A stretch of 25,123 bases of DNA from Armadillidium nasatum (GCA_009176605.1 SEYY01018293.1:1-25123), one strand, 5' to 3'. Positions 10,480 through 20,884 are shown, counted from the stretch's first letter. A program made the numbers and translations. The notes: a model not told the origin generated them from the letters alone.

Positions 10480-13001
10480 CTGGAAAGCAAAATAATTAGA
10501 AATGTAAAAAAACTGCAAGCAACATACAAAGGAATAATAAAAATAAAGTATGGGAAGGAAAAAAAACTTTTCAAAGAACAAAATCAGAAAGTTGGCTTTG
10601 GGGAAGTTTAAAGTAAAAATTTAATTCACATTAAATAAATAAAATAAAAAAAAAAAATGCCAATCAAGCAAAATGTATTTAAAATTCTAAATTTTGAAAG
10701 GGGTTTTAAAGTAAACTATATTTCTCAAACCAAAATTACTTCTACTGAAAAAATGGCAACTTTTATTTTCGGGAATCTACCCACTTAAATATAACTATAA
10801 AACTAACAGCTATTTTACAATAAATATAAAAATCTTTAAAAATTTGCTATGAATATTATACATATGTTTGCTCAATACATATACAGCACATATTGCTGCT
10901 TTTTTTTTAAAACTAAAAGGTAGAAATATAAAAAGATAAAATTTTAACATTGCACACACAAATTAAACATTCAATTTTGTTCTCTGATGACAAGGTTAAC
11001 ATATAGTGATCAAAGTATTTCTTAAAATTTAATACGAATGGTAAGTAATTTAAAATTGAAAAGCTAAAAATATGCAGAATCAATTTCTTTTACCTAACAG
11101 CTAAAATAGCAACTTCCTTTTTACATGAGTATAAATAATAGAAAATAATAAATAATAATAATAATAATAATAATCAAAATACTTGAATGTATATCATAAA
11201 GGTCAAAATTTAAAACCTTGATAGTATTATTCAAATAAATAATTTCAATTTCATTAATAAGTTATACATTACCTTTCCCAAAATATTAACCACACAAAGT
11301 TAAATCAAATCCTTAAAAAAAAAAACTCTTTATAAGGTATTAAAGCCATCATTCTTTATTTATGGTAAGTAATTAATGTATAAATTTTTTTTTAAGTAAT
11401 GACAAGGACACAAAAAGAAATTTTTTTAACTGGATCCCACACAAGAAATTGAAAAATAAGAATTGGGAAGAAATGAAATGAAAAGACACATACAAACATG
11501 CATAAGTATAAACACAAACTCCTATGATTAAGAAAAGATTAAATAGTATGAAATTTATTATGAATAAAACTAATAAATATTGATAAGAAAAACCTATAAC
11601 TTTTCCAAAATATGACAAAAAAAATAAAAGACCTACAACAGCAAGAAATATTATTGGAAAATAAGCACTTATATAACCTTAATAATTGTTTCCAAAAGAA
11701 TATCCAATTTTGTAAACAATACTAAAAAGAAATTCTATTAATATTTTTATAAACTTGGGTTACTTTTCAAACTATGTAAGTTTCAAATTTATTTTTCCAT
11801 GCCTCAATTAGAACCTTAAAACCCAAGATGAAAAAAATTAAGTAATAACTTCCCTATTATTTCAACACTCTTAAATGATATACGCTTATCACTTTCAAAA
11901 GAATAAGGCTCAAAATTAGTTTTAACATGTTTTATTATAAATTGGTCTTTATGTAAACTGAACAAGTTATATCTGTCTAAAAAATCTACACATACATTTT
12001 GAATTATTGTATACAATAGTAAATATCCATCTAAGCAAGTAATGAAGAACTTGGAACTGAGGAATATATTACAAGATTAAACAAATTTTCATGCTTCATC
12101 ATAAGAATATCCAAAATATATTACTACTTTTAAAGTTTTTAATAAACTCTCCAAAAACAAATCAAAACCTGAATTAAACATAACCATGTATAGTCTCCAC
12201 TGCACTATTAACAAAAATAATAATAATAAATGTATACATTTATAGCTTATATCCACGTCTCTATTGATGCATTACAAATATTTCTTATAAAAGATTCAAT
12301 TCTGGAAACTGATATTGTGTCTCTAAGTAATACAAGGATTCTTTTATAAAATCTACAAGTTCAAACTTAAAACTATACATAGCATATTAATATTTAAAGT
12401 CTTAAGTGTTCCCAACTACTGACAAGCCCAAAATTTTAATGGTGATTGGAAACAAAAAAAAATTACTTTAGCCCATATAACAAATGACCCCAACTGCAAC
12501 CAAAACAATTTCACCTCAGTTTAGGTAACTTTAGGATTCTAATAGGCCTATACTTCCTTTATCATTAATTTTTGACAAAACAAATGGAAAATAAAAATAA
12601 CAGAAGAAAATGAAATATTCTGATGAAAACAGCAATAGTTTTCGAAACACATGGTCACTATAACTGATGGTCATTGGTGTTTACAGCAAGGACTAAAATA
12701 TTTTCATTTCATTTAATTCTACCACAATGGTTATTTAAAAATTCTCCAATCTTTAATATATATATTTTCTTTGTAATGACATCTTATTCACAGTAGTTAC
12801 TATATATAATATATTATATAATATATTATATATAGATATATATATATAATATATATATATATTAATAATATATATATATTAAATAAATATATACACCTTA
12901 ATACAGCCGTAAAAATGAAGGGAAGAGCCACCTTGCACAAATAAAAGGAGTAAAAATTAAAAATTTAGAAAGAACTATAAATGTAATTTAATGTAGCATA
13001 C
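10480..13001. other. Intron of the CRTC-like gene, AT-rich
   Basis: About 2.5 kb between two phase-0 exons on minus. It contains an (AAT)n tract at about 11144-11174 and alternating AT at about 12799-12891. I found no convincing further exon. The small open frames at 11373-11618 and 11816-12016 minus are Phe/Leu-rich translations of AT-rich DNA without splice signals. Confidence 0.5.
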
Positions 13002-13118
13002 CGATAAATTAATAGAAAAGTCAGGTAAAGAACCGCTATACGCAGTCCTGTTGGGTAACTGTTGAGGGTCATGATGATGCACCACATTTTTCTGCTGCTG
13101 CTGATTTATTAACCTGGG
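13002..13118 (-). CDS. Exon of the CRTC-like gene with Gln/His tract (39 codons)
   Basis: Flanked by a TGCCTTCAG acceptor and a TCG|GTATGC donor, 117 bases long, phase 0 at both ends. It encodes PRLINQQQQKNVV, then HHHDPQQL, and ends with TAYSGSLPDFSINLS. The GSLPDF segment recalls the GSLPN/GSLPD boxes of CRTC proteins. If it is the N-terminal GSLPN box, its position before the RSSSDSSLH site is in the expected order. The CREB-binding N-terminal exon was not found further right, so earlier exons are outside the window or too diverged to see. The CAG repeat is short and stable between the arms. Confidence 0.55.
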
Positions 13119-14660
13119 CTGAAGGCATTAAAATTATTTCATTTTTTCAAATTAAACCAAATCTTTAGTTACAACAAAAACTTTAGAATCACCAATATGG
13201 AACACAAATGATACCATTAATATTATTATAAATCTTTTTTAAGTATGAGTAGGATATTTTTTTAAAAATTTAATGTTAAAACTCCTTAAGCAATGACATC
13301 TAGACCTTTCATAAAATCAATAGATATTTAAGGTACAAATTTTTACCTTCTATATTTATTAACAAATAATGAAAACTGAATAGGTTTAAGTTAATGTCTA
13401 ATATAACCTGAGTTGGATATTATAAGGATGTACCTGAAAATATTTATGTTTAACTTTAAATGTTATTGATACCAGGGAAAAGGCACCTATAATTTTGTAA
13501 CAACAGATATTGAATTTAAAATTTTAATAACGTTACTGTCAAGAGTTTAGAACCAGAAACGGAATAATAAAAAACTTTATGAAATGAAGGGGATCTGGTG
13601 TTTGGGTTCAAATCAGAGCCAGATTATTTTAAAGTGAAGGAGCCAGAGCTAGTCTAGGTAATTCTAGAGTACACAGAAATTTTTTTTAATATAAAAATAT
13701 AAGCGAAATAGTTTGAAATCAAATTTTTTCGGTTAATTTAGGCACAGAAAAAGATTTAATACACTAAAATCACAAAAAAAAATTTAAAAATTAACTAAGT
13801 AATAACTACGATCATTTACCAATACATTGTAGACATATATGGTGTATTATCATTTGGCTTTGCACTACAAGGTTGCAGTTTCAGCATCAGAGGGGATTTT
13901 TATTTATCCTCCCTTTACCTCCAAAAATAGCCATAAAATTTTGTACAATTCCCTCCAATGCAGATACATTAACTTGGTAATGCAGTCATATGATAATACA
14001 CCATTAAAGTTAAATTAACAGTTAGTTAATTTTTTGGTGATTTTAATGTACAAAATAATTTCCTACACATCAATTAACTGAGATAAATTTATTTTAGACC
14101 ATTTCACCTTCGTATTTTCGATATTAAAAAAAAAAATTCTTCCCTTCACTCTCGAATGCCATTGCCAATTTTAAAATCATTGAGCAAGATCTACATATTT
14201 TAAAATAATGGAGTCGGAGCCAGAATTAAGACAAAAAAATTACGAGTTTTTCAGCCTGTTATAACTGAAATACAACTATCGATAATTACAGTATAGAGCC
14301 TATAAATTATCAGGTCTTGCTTTAAATTTTTATAAAAATATCAATATATTTATACTATAAATATAAAATGGAAAAAAAAATAAAAAATATTGAATATATA
14401 ATTCATAAACAAAATAAAATAAAAGTTCTAAATAATTAATTTTACATTTGGATTCTCTTCATTTAAATTTTTACTTTTCTATATATTATGACTAAATATT
14501 AACAATCAATAAAACACGTTTATATATATCATATTTATAATATAAATATATATATATATATATTAATATAATATAATATATATATATATATAATATATTT
14601 AAACCAAGTTATAATAATATTTGAGATTGTTTCTGAGTTCGCATTTTTTATGTCGATATT
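13119..14660. other. Spacer upstream of the CRTC-like exons
   Basis: No coding exon was recognised. A CTGGCTCTG-type repeated text occurs on minus near 13600-13660 and again near 14207-14225 (GGAGTCGGAGCCAGA on plus). It looks like fragments of one dispersed repeat. Alternating AT tracts lie at about 14519-14600. If the two genes are divergent, shared promoter sequence could be here or under the LINE, but no TATA box or initiator stands out from the AT background. Confidence 0.4.
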
Positions 14661-14853
14661 TATTTTTATCGATATTTTCCTGCCTTTAATTAGCCCTAGG
14701 CTACTAAGTCATGCAAACATTCTTGTGTACGTTGTCTCTTTTACAGCAAATTCTTGTATAGGTTAGGCCTCTTTTTATGGCAATTTCGGTAGTTCAGGTT
14801 ATGATAAGTTGAATTAGAAAGGAGATTGAAGGATAAGTGAGGATTTGGATGAG

Positions 14854-15750
14854 ATGAAAAAGAATGAAAGGTCTGAGTCTTTGAAACTAGAGGTAGGTAG
14901 GCTTAGCAACTGGGTATCTGAGTTGAGAAGGGAGGGTAGTGTTAGGAAGAAGGTAGCTAGTAGTGACTTAGTTGAGACTAGGGGCTCATGTAGGCAGGAA
15001 GTAGAGAGGGGGCAGGCTAATGGTATGGTAATGGGGGCAAGTAGACCTAGTGACTCACCTAGGCAGGATTTTGTGAGGGGGAGGGCTATAGAGGCAGATA
15101 GGACTGCAGATAGATGGTGTGTTGTAGAGAATAGGAGTAATAAAATTAGGATCATGAGGGACACTAGACCTGTGACCTGCAGTAACAGGTTTAGCTGTCT
15201 TTCTGATGGGGAGAAATCTGAAGTGGCCAGTTGTGATGTCGGGTTTCCCAAGAGGAAGACTGAGGCATTACTGATTGGTGACTCTCAGATACGATATTTA
15301 GATAGGACTTTTAGAAATACAGGATAAAAGGAAACGAATGCGAGTATGTTATCCAGGTGCAAGAGTGAATGATATTGTGGACAGAATAGATAGGGAGATT
15401 GCAGATACGAATGTGAATGCAAGAGTGATTGTACATGTTGGAACAAATGATATAGGTCATAGAAAGTCAGAGGAACTGTTAGCAAGCTATAGGAATTTGA
15501 TTGAAAGACTGAAAGTAAGTGGTAGGAAATGCATGGTGTCAGGTATATTACCTAGGTTGGGAGCAGGGCTAGAATGGGAAAGTAGGGCTTTTGGTATGAA
15601 TGAAAGGGTTAGGAATTTATGTGGCTTGAGAAAGGGCACTGGGAAGAGTTTCAGGACAAGAATCTGTTTGCAAGAGATGGAGTTCACCTTAGTCGAGAGG
15701 GTGTGCAGCTTCTAGGTTACAGGCTGGAGAGATGTCTGCCGGGAAACTAG
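14854..15750 (+). CDS. CR1 ORF1 protein with SGNH/GDSL esterase domain, two frame breaks
   Basis: The N-terminal third is charged, with a short possible coiled coil (LEVGRLSNWVSELRRE). The esterase domain then shows IGDSQ (catalytic Ser, codons at 15277-15285), YPGARV, HVGTNDIG (15440-15451) and DGVHLS (Asp and His, 15676-15687). Together these give a complete Ser-Asp-His set for a GDSL hydrolase. CR1 ORF1 esterases are thought to act on lipid or membrane substrates, but the exact role is unsettled. The frame breaks near 15323, where an extra G in ACAGGATAAA accounts for it, and again near 15620, where the sequence differs from the left arm. The stop TAG is at 15748-15750. The upstream start at the first ATG (14854) is a choice; a longer ORF1 is possible. 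Confidence 0.75.
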
Positions 15751-18721
15751 GTAAGGATAGGGGTGAAGGGCATATTATTCGCTCTGCTAGTTGTGGCGAT
15801 GGTGATTGTAATATTGATGGTGGTATGAATAAAAATAGAGGTGCTTTACAATATAGGCCTATTAATAAAAATGGAGACATTACTAGAAATCAAGATGGAA
15901 AGGATACATATAAGGACATGTTTAGTATGAAATGTTTTTACACAAATGCTCAGAGCCTTAGAAACAAAAAAGATGAGTTGACTAGTTACATCATAAAGGA
16001 GAATCTTGACATTATTTGCATTACTGAAGCATGGGTAAATGAGGCACTTTACGGAGATTCCCTACAGGAATATGAAATAGAAGGATACTCATTTTACCTA
16101 TACCAACGTAGAGGAAGAAATGGTGGAGGTGTAGCACTCTATGTTAAAAGCAATATTGAATCGGTGTTAATAGCTGACATTAAAACAAATCAGGATGTGG
16201 AATCTCTGTGGGTAGATATTCTTATGTATAATAAATCATACAGGATAGGAGCATTTTATAGAGCTCCTGATCAGAGTCAAGTATTAGATGAAGAAATGGT
16301 GAAGGAAATCAAAGTAGCGTGTGAAAATAATGCAAAAGGGGTAGTCATTATGGGTGATTTTAATTTTCCAGACATTGAGTGGAATACTTTGAGTAGCATG
16401 GTTAATAGAAGTTCAGTATTTGTAAATTGTATTCTATACAACTTTTTGAGTCAGATGGTTCAAGAACCGACAAGGCATGCGGCATTGTTAGATTTAATAT
16501 TAACAAATGATGAGAATATGGTGAATGATATCGAAGTTGGGGAGACTTTAGGAGCTAGTGATCACTTATATTATTAGATTTAACTGGAATATGAGGTCTG
16601 GGCCCAAATTGCAAGTCAATAGGGAAAAGATATTAGATTTCAGAAACGGAGATTTTAGCAAATTCCGAGCAATGCTCAATGAAATTGACTGGGATAAGGA
16701 GTTTGATGGTCAGAATTGTTTCATCATGTGGGAATACTTCAAGGAAATATTGTCTTCCATTCAGTCTGTGTGTTTTAAAGATAAATCCATTAGGGTGGCA
16801 AATAGAAAACCTAATTGGTGGAGTAGAGAGATAAAAGAGAAAATCAGTGAAAAGCGTAGATGTTTTAAAATATTCAAAGGTAGGAGCAGGGTGGAAGATT
16901 TGGAACATTATAAGAGAATTAGGAATGAACTTAACCAGTCAATAAGAAGAGCAAAGAGAATGGCAGAAATTAATTTGGCAAGAAACAGTAATAAAGACCT
17001 GAAAAAGTTTTTTAGTTTTTATAAATTTAAAAGCAAGGATAAGAAAATTGGCCCAATTAAAATTGATGGAAATTTAGTAAGCTTCAGATAAGGAATTGGT
17101 TAATATTTTCAACGCTTATTTTGCATCAGTGTTTACTGAGGAAAGGTTGGATAACAGTTTAGAGACTAATAGTTCTAGTATACATGTAATGAATAGGTGT
17201 GAAGCATTTGAAATTGAGTTAAATGAAATTAAAACTTTACTAGAACATATTGACCCAAATAAGGCAGCGGGTCCAGATGGTGTATATGGTAGAATTCTAA
17301 AAGAGGGGAGTATCAGTATTGCAAAGGCACTGTATTTGATTTTTAAGCGATCTATTGCTTTTGGAGAGGTACCTGAAGACTGGAAAACGGCATATGTGGT
17401 GCCCATTTTTAAAAAAGGTAGTAAGGAAGATTTAGGGAACTATAGGCCAGTTAGTTTTAACATCTCTGGTTGTGAAAATTTTGGAAAAGTTACTGAAAAG
17501 TCATATAGAGAAGCATTTAGATGATAACAAGATACTATATAACTCCCAGCATGGCTTTAGAAAGGGTAGATCATGTCAGACAAATCTACTAGAATTTATG
17601 GAATATATTACTGAATGCATAGACAGGGGTGATCCAGTTGATGTTATATATTTAGACTTTAGCAAAGCTTTTGATAAGGTACCCATGTTAGGTTGATGCA
17701 AAAGTTGTCACAGTGTGGTATAAATGGTAAGGTACACAATTGGATTAAAGAGTGGTTAAAGAACAGAAGGCAGTGTGTATTACTTAATGGAAATAAGTCA
17801 TTATGGGAAACGGTGAAGAGTGGGGTCCCACAGGGTTCTGTGCTGGGACCACTTTTGTTTCTTATTTATATAAATGATTTAGACAAAGGCCTTAAATGTA
17901 AGGTTTCTAAGTTTGCTGATGACACCAAAGTGGTTACCTCAGTAAGGAATAATGATGGATGCATAAAGCTTCAAAGTGATCTAGATAGACTTCTTGGTTG
18001 GGCAGAGAGGTGGCAAATGAACTTTAATAGTAAAAAATGTAAAGTTCTTCATGTAGGTTACTCAAATGAAAGATTTAATTATGAAATGAATGGGGAGTGG
18101 CTTGAGACTGTGGAGCATGAAAAGGATTTAGGTGTGATTATTAGCAGTAATCTGAAGGTGGGTGATCAATGTTTGGAAGCAAGGAATAGAGCAAATAAGA
18201 TGTTAGGTATAATTAATCGCAATGTAGTTTACAAGAGCAAAGAGGTTATAAGCAAACTATATAATAGCTATGTCAGGCCAGCATTAGAGTATTGTGCACA
18301 GGTTTGGGCTCCTCATTTAAGAAGAGACATAGACATGCTGGAGAGAGTCCAACGTAGAGCAACAAGGATGATTTCTGGCTTTGAAAATAAGAGCTATGAA
18401 GAGAGGTTGAAAGAGTTAGGAATGTTCTCGGTTGAAAGGAGATTTCTCAGAGGGGATATGATACAAGTTTACAAAATATTTGCATCTGGCAGTAATACAG
18501 AGATTGAAAAATACTTTATAGTGGACCAAGGAAGAGTAACTAGAGGACATGATAAGAAAATTAAAAAGAAGCCATGCCATCTCGATCTAAGAAAGTACTC
18601 TTTCAGTAATAGAGTTGTTAATTTTTGGAATGACTTGCCACAAGAGATTGTTGATTGTGATTCTCTTGTCAAATTTAAAAAGGGGCTAGATAGATATATG
18701 GATAGTTTAGGTATTATATAG
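15732..18721 (+). CDS. CR1 ORF2: endonuclease and reverse transcriptase, four single-base frame breaks
   Basis: The endonuclease (about 15925-16575) shows TNAQSLRNK, CITEAW, FYRAPDQ, GDFNFPDIEW, LDLILTN and SDH, the APE-like catalytic set that nicks target DNA. The RT shows AAGPDGV, YRPVS, HGFRKGRSC, then YLDFSKAFDKVP (motif A, about 17646-17681). GVPQGSVLGPLL and FADD (motif C, 17912-17923) follow. The C-terminal part includes WAPHLRRDIDMLERVQRRAT. Frame changes lie at about 16566 (extra T), 17083 (extra T), 17455 (extra T in a T-run) and 17684 (one C missing from CCCC). I saw no nonsense codon in the correct frame apart from these. Its ATG at 15732 overlaps the end of ORF1 by 19 bases. Function: target-primed reverse transcription of the element RNA. 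Confidence 0.85.
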
Positions 18722-18999
18722 AATAACTTGACTAAGCCAAATTGGTGGGTATATTTGTATTTTTAGATCAACCTATGACCAAGCCTAATTGGCAGTTTAT
18801 TTTTTTGTAGTGGGTGATGGTTCATTGAATATTGCATGTAAAACTGGCCTTGGTGTTATTTTTTATCTTTGCATGAGTAAACTGATAACTAGGGATAGGA
18901 CAGACCTAGTCTTTGTGCATGTATTAGTATTGATAGTTAATATTTGTTTGGACTGGGACAGTCTCGATAGGCCCTTGTGGCTTCTAACTGTCTCTATTT
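18722..18999 (+). other. CR1 3' untranslated region
   Basis: Follows the ORF2 stop TAG at 18719-18721 and runs to the terminal 8-mers. It includes AAGCCAAATTGG and AAGCCTAATTGG spaced about 45 bases apart (18734 and 18781), an imperfect internal repeat that may belong to the RT recognition structure. The left-arm copy of this stretch has several small deletions. Confidence 0.5.
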
Positions 19000-19023
19000 T
19001 TCCTATGTTCCTATGTTCCTATG
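19000..19023 (+). repeat. CR1 3'-terminal 8-bp repeats, TTCCTATG x3
   Basis: Three exact tandem units at 19000-19007, 19008-19015 and 19016-19023, followed at once by AT-rich flank (TAATAAATAAG). CR1-clade LINEs end in short tandem repeats of about this size in place of poly(A), so this marks the 3' boundary of the insertion. Confidence 0.85.
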
Positions 19024-19297
19024 TAATAAATAAGAGAACTTTTAATTTACTTCTTATATAATATTAAAAAAATAGTATTTTTTTATATTTCTTACCCTTA
19101 ATTACAAAATTTTATCAAAATTTGTCAATATTTTATTTAATATTTAATAAGAAACAAAACAATGCTATGTAAGAGATGAAAAAATAACATTAGAATTTCT
19201 GTCTTAATAAATAAGTAAATTTACTGTACAAATTAAAATATTTTATTCAATTTCTTTGAACAAAAATATAGAGACATTAATTCCAAAATAATTGCAG

Positions 19298-19456
19298 GTC
19301 TAAAACTCCTAAAAGCAAATCCGAGAAGGGTAAGACCAGTTCATCTTCAAAGGTAAAAAGGAAGAAGGATGGTGGGAAGGCGGGTGATGAAGATACGGAC
19401 ACTGAGGTGAGGAAGAACGATGGTTGGATGCTATTGAGTCTGGGAAACTGGAGGAG
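19298..19456 (+). CDS. INO80B: INO80B (PAPA-1/Ies2) exon, with an apparent frameshift
   Basis: Acceptor AATTGCAG before 19298, donor GAGGAG|GTAAGT at 19457. The first part encodes a Lys/Ser-rich tail, SKTPKSKSEKGK through KVKRKKDGGK to DEDTDTE. The last 48 bases encode EEERWLDAIESGKLEE, which continues in phase 0 into the next exon. INO80B is a subunit of the INO80 nucleosome-remodelling complex in the nucleus and stimulates its ATPase. The two parts are in different frames: bases 19407-19408 (GT) are extra, or one base is missing, between GAG at 19404-19406 and GAG at 19409. A codon such as GAT there would restore an acidic run. The same offset is in the left arm. Upstream exons and the start codon were not found. 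Confidence 0.75.
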
Positions 19457-19579
19457 GTAAGTGATAGAATGTCTTTTAATTTTACTTACAACTTGAGATT
19501 TAATTTAAAATATCTTTTGTACAAAAAACTTGCTGCAATATGACTTGAGAGCTATGAATAGGAAAGAATCTTTGGGTAG

Positions 19580-19630
<51 letters not shown>
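19580..19630. repeat. (ATT)n microsatellite
   Basis: Seventeen ATT units without interruption. The left-arm mirror at about 1045-1077 is shorter and reads as an irregular AATAAT/ATAATA mixture. Confidence 0.9.
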
Positions 19631-19686
19631 GTTTAGATCAAAGGAACAATTAGTTGAGTTTAAAGAAATGATTTTAATGTTCAACC

Positions 19687-19717
19687 AATAAATAAATAAA
19701 TAAATAAATAAATAAAT
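19687..19717. repeat. (AAAT)n microsatellite
   Basis: Nearly eight perfect AATA units. The mirror copy at about 970-995 is broken into unequal TTTA/TTA units. Confidence 0.85.
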
Positions 19718-20464
19718 GGTGTAGGATTGCTTGATTTGATATTTGGTTCTTATTTTTTATTAAATTATTTTTGGTGTTGCTCCTATTCAAGTTTATATAT
19801 TCTCATTTTACAGTTTTATTTATTTAATTTTACCCTCATCCATTATTCACTAACAAAAACTCTAATCAAAGAGAAGTTATTTTACCACTGTTCACGTTCA
19901 ATTGTATTCGATAGGAGAACTTAGCCGGATAGATTATACGTTTATATATTGTAGATCAGATGCAACTTTTCATTGTAAACCTTAACTTCATAGCTAAAAC
20001 CTTTTTTTTTTTTTCTTAATCCATTTTATGGTTAACAGAAATGATCATAATTTGATTGCACTTTATCTGATAGAAGTGTTTGAAGGAAAGAATATTTGGT
20101 AGTATTTGATGTCTTTACTGTCTCTTAGATTTTCCAACCCGAAGGAATTCTGAATTTATTTTTTATTTATTTCAAATTGTCATACTAAACTTAAACCAAT
20201 TTTGAGACACTTGAAGACTTGATTTCACAAGACCAACAGAAAGGAGCAACGCAATCACGTCTAAGGATTGGACATTCAAATTAAAGTAGAGTTAAATAAC
20301 TAGGATAGAGAACCTTATTCCAGATCTCTCTCCTTCTTCAATATATGATTTCCTCCATGTTGCCCAATTTCATGAAACCCTCCAAAATGGTGTCAGGAAA
20401 GAGGGTGAGGTCAATTTGAGCGGAGTGATTTGCCTTGCAAATCAAAATCCCGTTTGGCTTAGGT

Positions 20465-20498
20465 TGCCAGATTTTTCGAAAAGTAGCTAAATCTGGCA
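20465..20498. repeat. Perfect 10-bp inverted repeat (hairpin) within an intron
   Basis: TGCCAGATTT at 20465-20474 pairs with AAATCTGGCA at 20489-20498 across a 14-base spacer. Close downstream, 20513-20524 is the perfect palindrome GTAGTATACTAC. Both are present in the left arm. They sit in a less AT-rich block, about 20330-20640. This could be the remains of a small transposon or a protein-binding segment; no terminal repeats were found that define an element. Confidence 0.5.
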
Positions 20499-20884
20499 CC
20501 CCTCGAAAGCGCGTAGTATACTACTATGAATTTATTTCGAGTTGCTTCTTAGACATTGCTTCCCTTCTTCGCAATCTGTTTCTTTCCAGCAAAGGTTGGT
20601 TATTATCTGAGTGATGAGTTTCCTTTGAGAGATTTTCAGTTTTTATGTTTTTAAGCTAAAATGTCATTCATTACGACATGCCAATGAATTCTAAGCATTT
20701 CATATTCAAGACTTAAGTCTCATTCCTGATATGAATATTCTTGCTATTAATAACTGTAAATTGTATGCAAGTTGGATTGTTTGATGTATAAACGATAATG
20801 ACAATCTTAAACTTTAAATATTAAGATTTGTAATAATAATTCAAAATATTTTGATAACTTTAAAAATTACTTTAATTTCCTTAG

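Larger units (their letters stand above)
14680..19023 (+). mobile_element. Near-full-length CR1-clade LINE
   Basis: In order this shows a probable 5' UTR, ORF1 with an SGNH/GDSL esterase (about 14854-15750), and ORF2 with an APE-type endonuclease and reverse transcriptase (about 15732-18721). A 3' UTR of about 280 bases follows. It ends in three exact copies of the 8-mer TTCCTATG at 19000-19023 and has no poly(A). An esterase in ORF1 and short 3'-terminal repeats are hallmarks of the CR1 clade. The 5' boundary is not visible, because flanking DNA is shared by both arms and CR1 elements usually lack clear target-site duplications; 14680 is an estimate. The element lies between the CRTC-like and INO80B exons, in the orientation of INO80B, either in an upstream intron or between the genes. 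Confidence 0.85.
9834..20766. repeat. Right arm of the giant inverted repeat
   Basis: This arm is the reverse complement of 1-9805 and is the better-preserved copy. Its exons stay open, its splice sites keep compatible phases, and its LINE reading frames are long. Its outer limit cannot be set, because the left arm meets the window edge where this arm reaches about 20766. From there to 25123 no partner is available in the window. It carries the CRTC-like exons on minus, a CR1 LINE on plus, and the first INO80B exon with part of the following intron on plus. Confidence 0.95.
19457..20884 (+). other. INO80B intron with simple repeats and a hairpin-bearing segment
   Basis: Runs from donor GTAAGT to acceptor CCTTAG. 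It contains (ATT)n at 19580-19630, (AAAT)n at 19687-19717 and a T-run at 20002-20014. A less AT-rich segment from about 20330 to 20640 is very well matched in the left arm. No exon or known transposon protein was seen inside. The inverted-repeat partner ends at about 20766, within this intron. Confidence 0.6.

Noticed and set aside
14814..15251. 145-codon Leu/Ser-rich open frame on minus
   Set aside because: It is the antisense shadow of CR1 ORF1; the plus strand carries the esterase motifs.
1590..19023. CR1 copies as two independent insertions
   Set aside because: Both sit at the same place relative to the INO80B exon and share flanks on both sides, so one insertion was copied with the whole arm.
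18789..19061. 90-codon hydrophobic open frame after the CR1 RT
   Set aside because: It lies in the CR1 3' UTR and crosses the terminal 8-mers; no family resemblance, and a chance reading is likely.
1..20766. Inverted repeat as terminal repeats of a giant DNA transposon
   Set aside because: The arms meet at a 28-base loop with no cargo between them, and they contain the same host exons, so they are not transposon ends.
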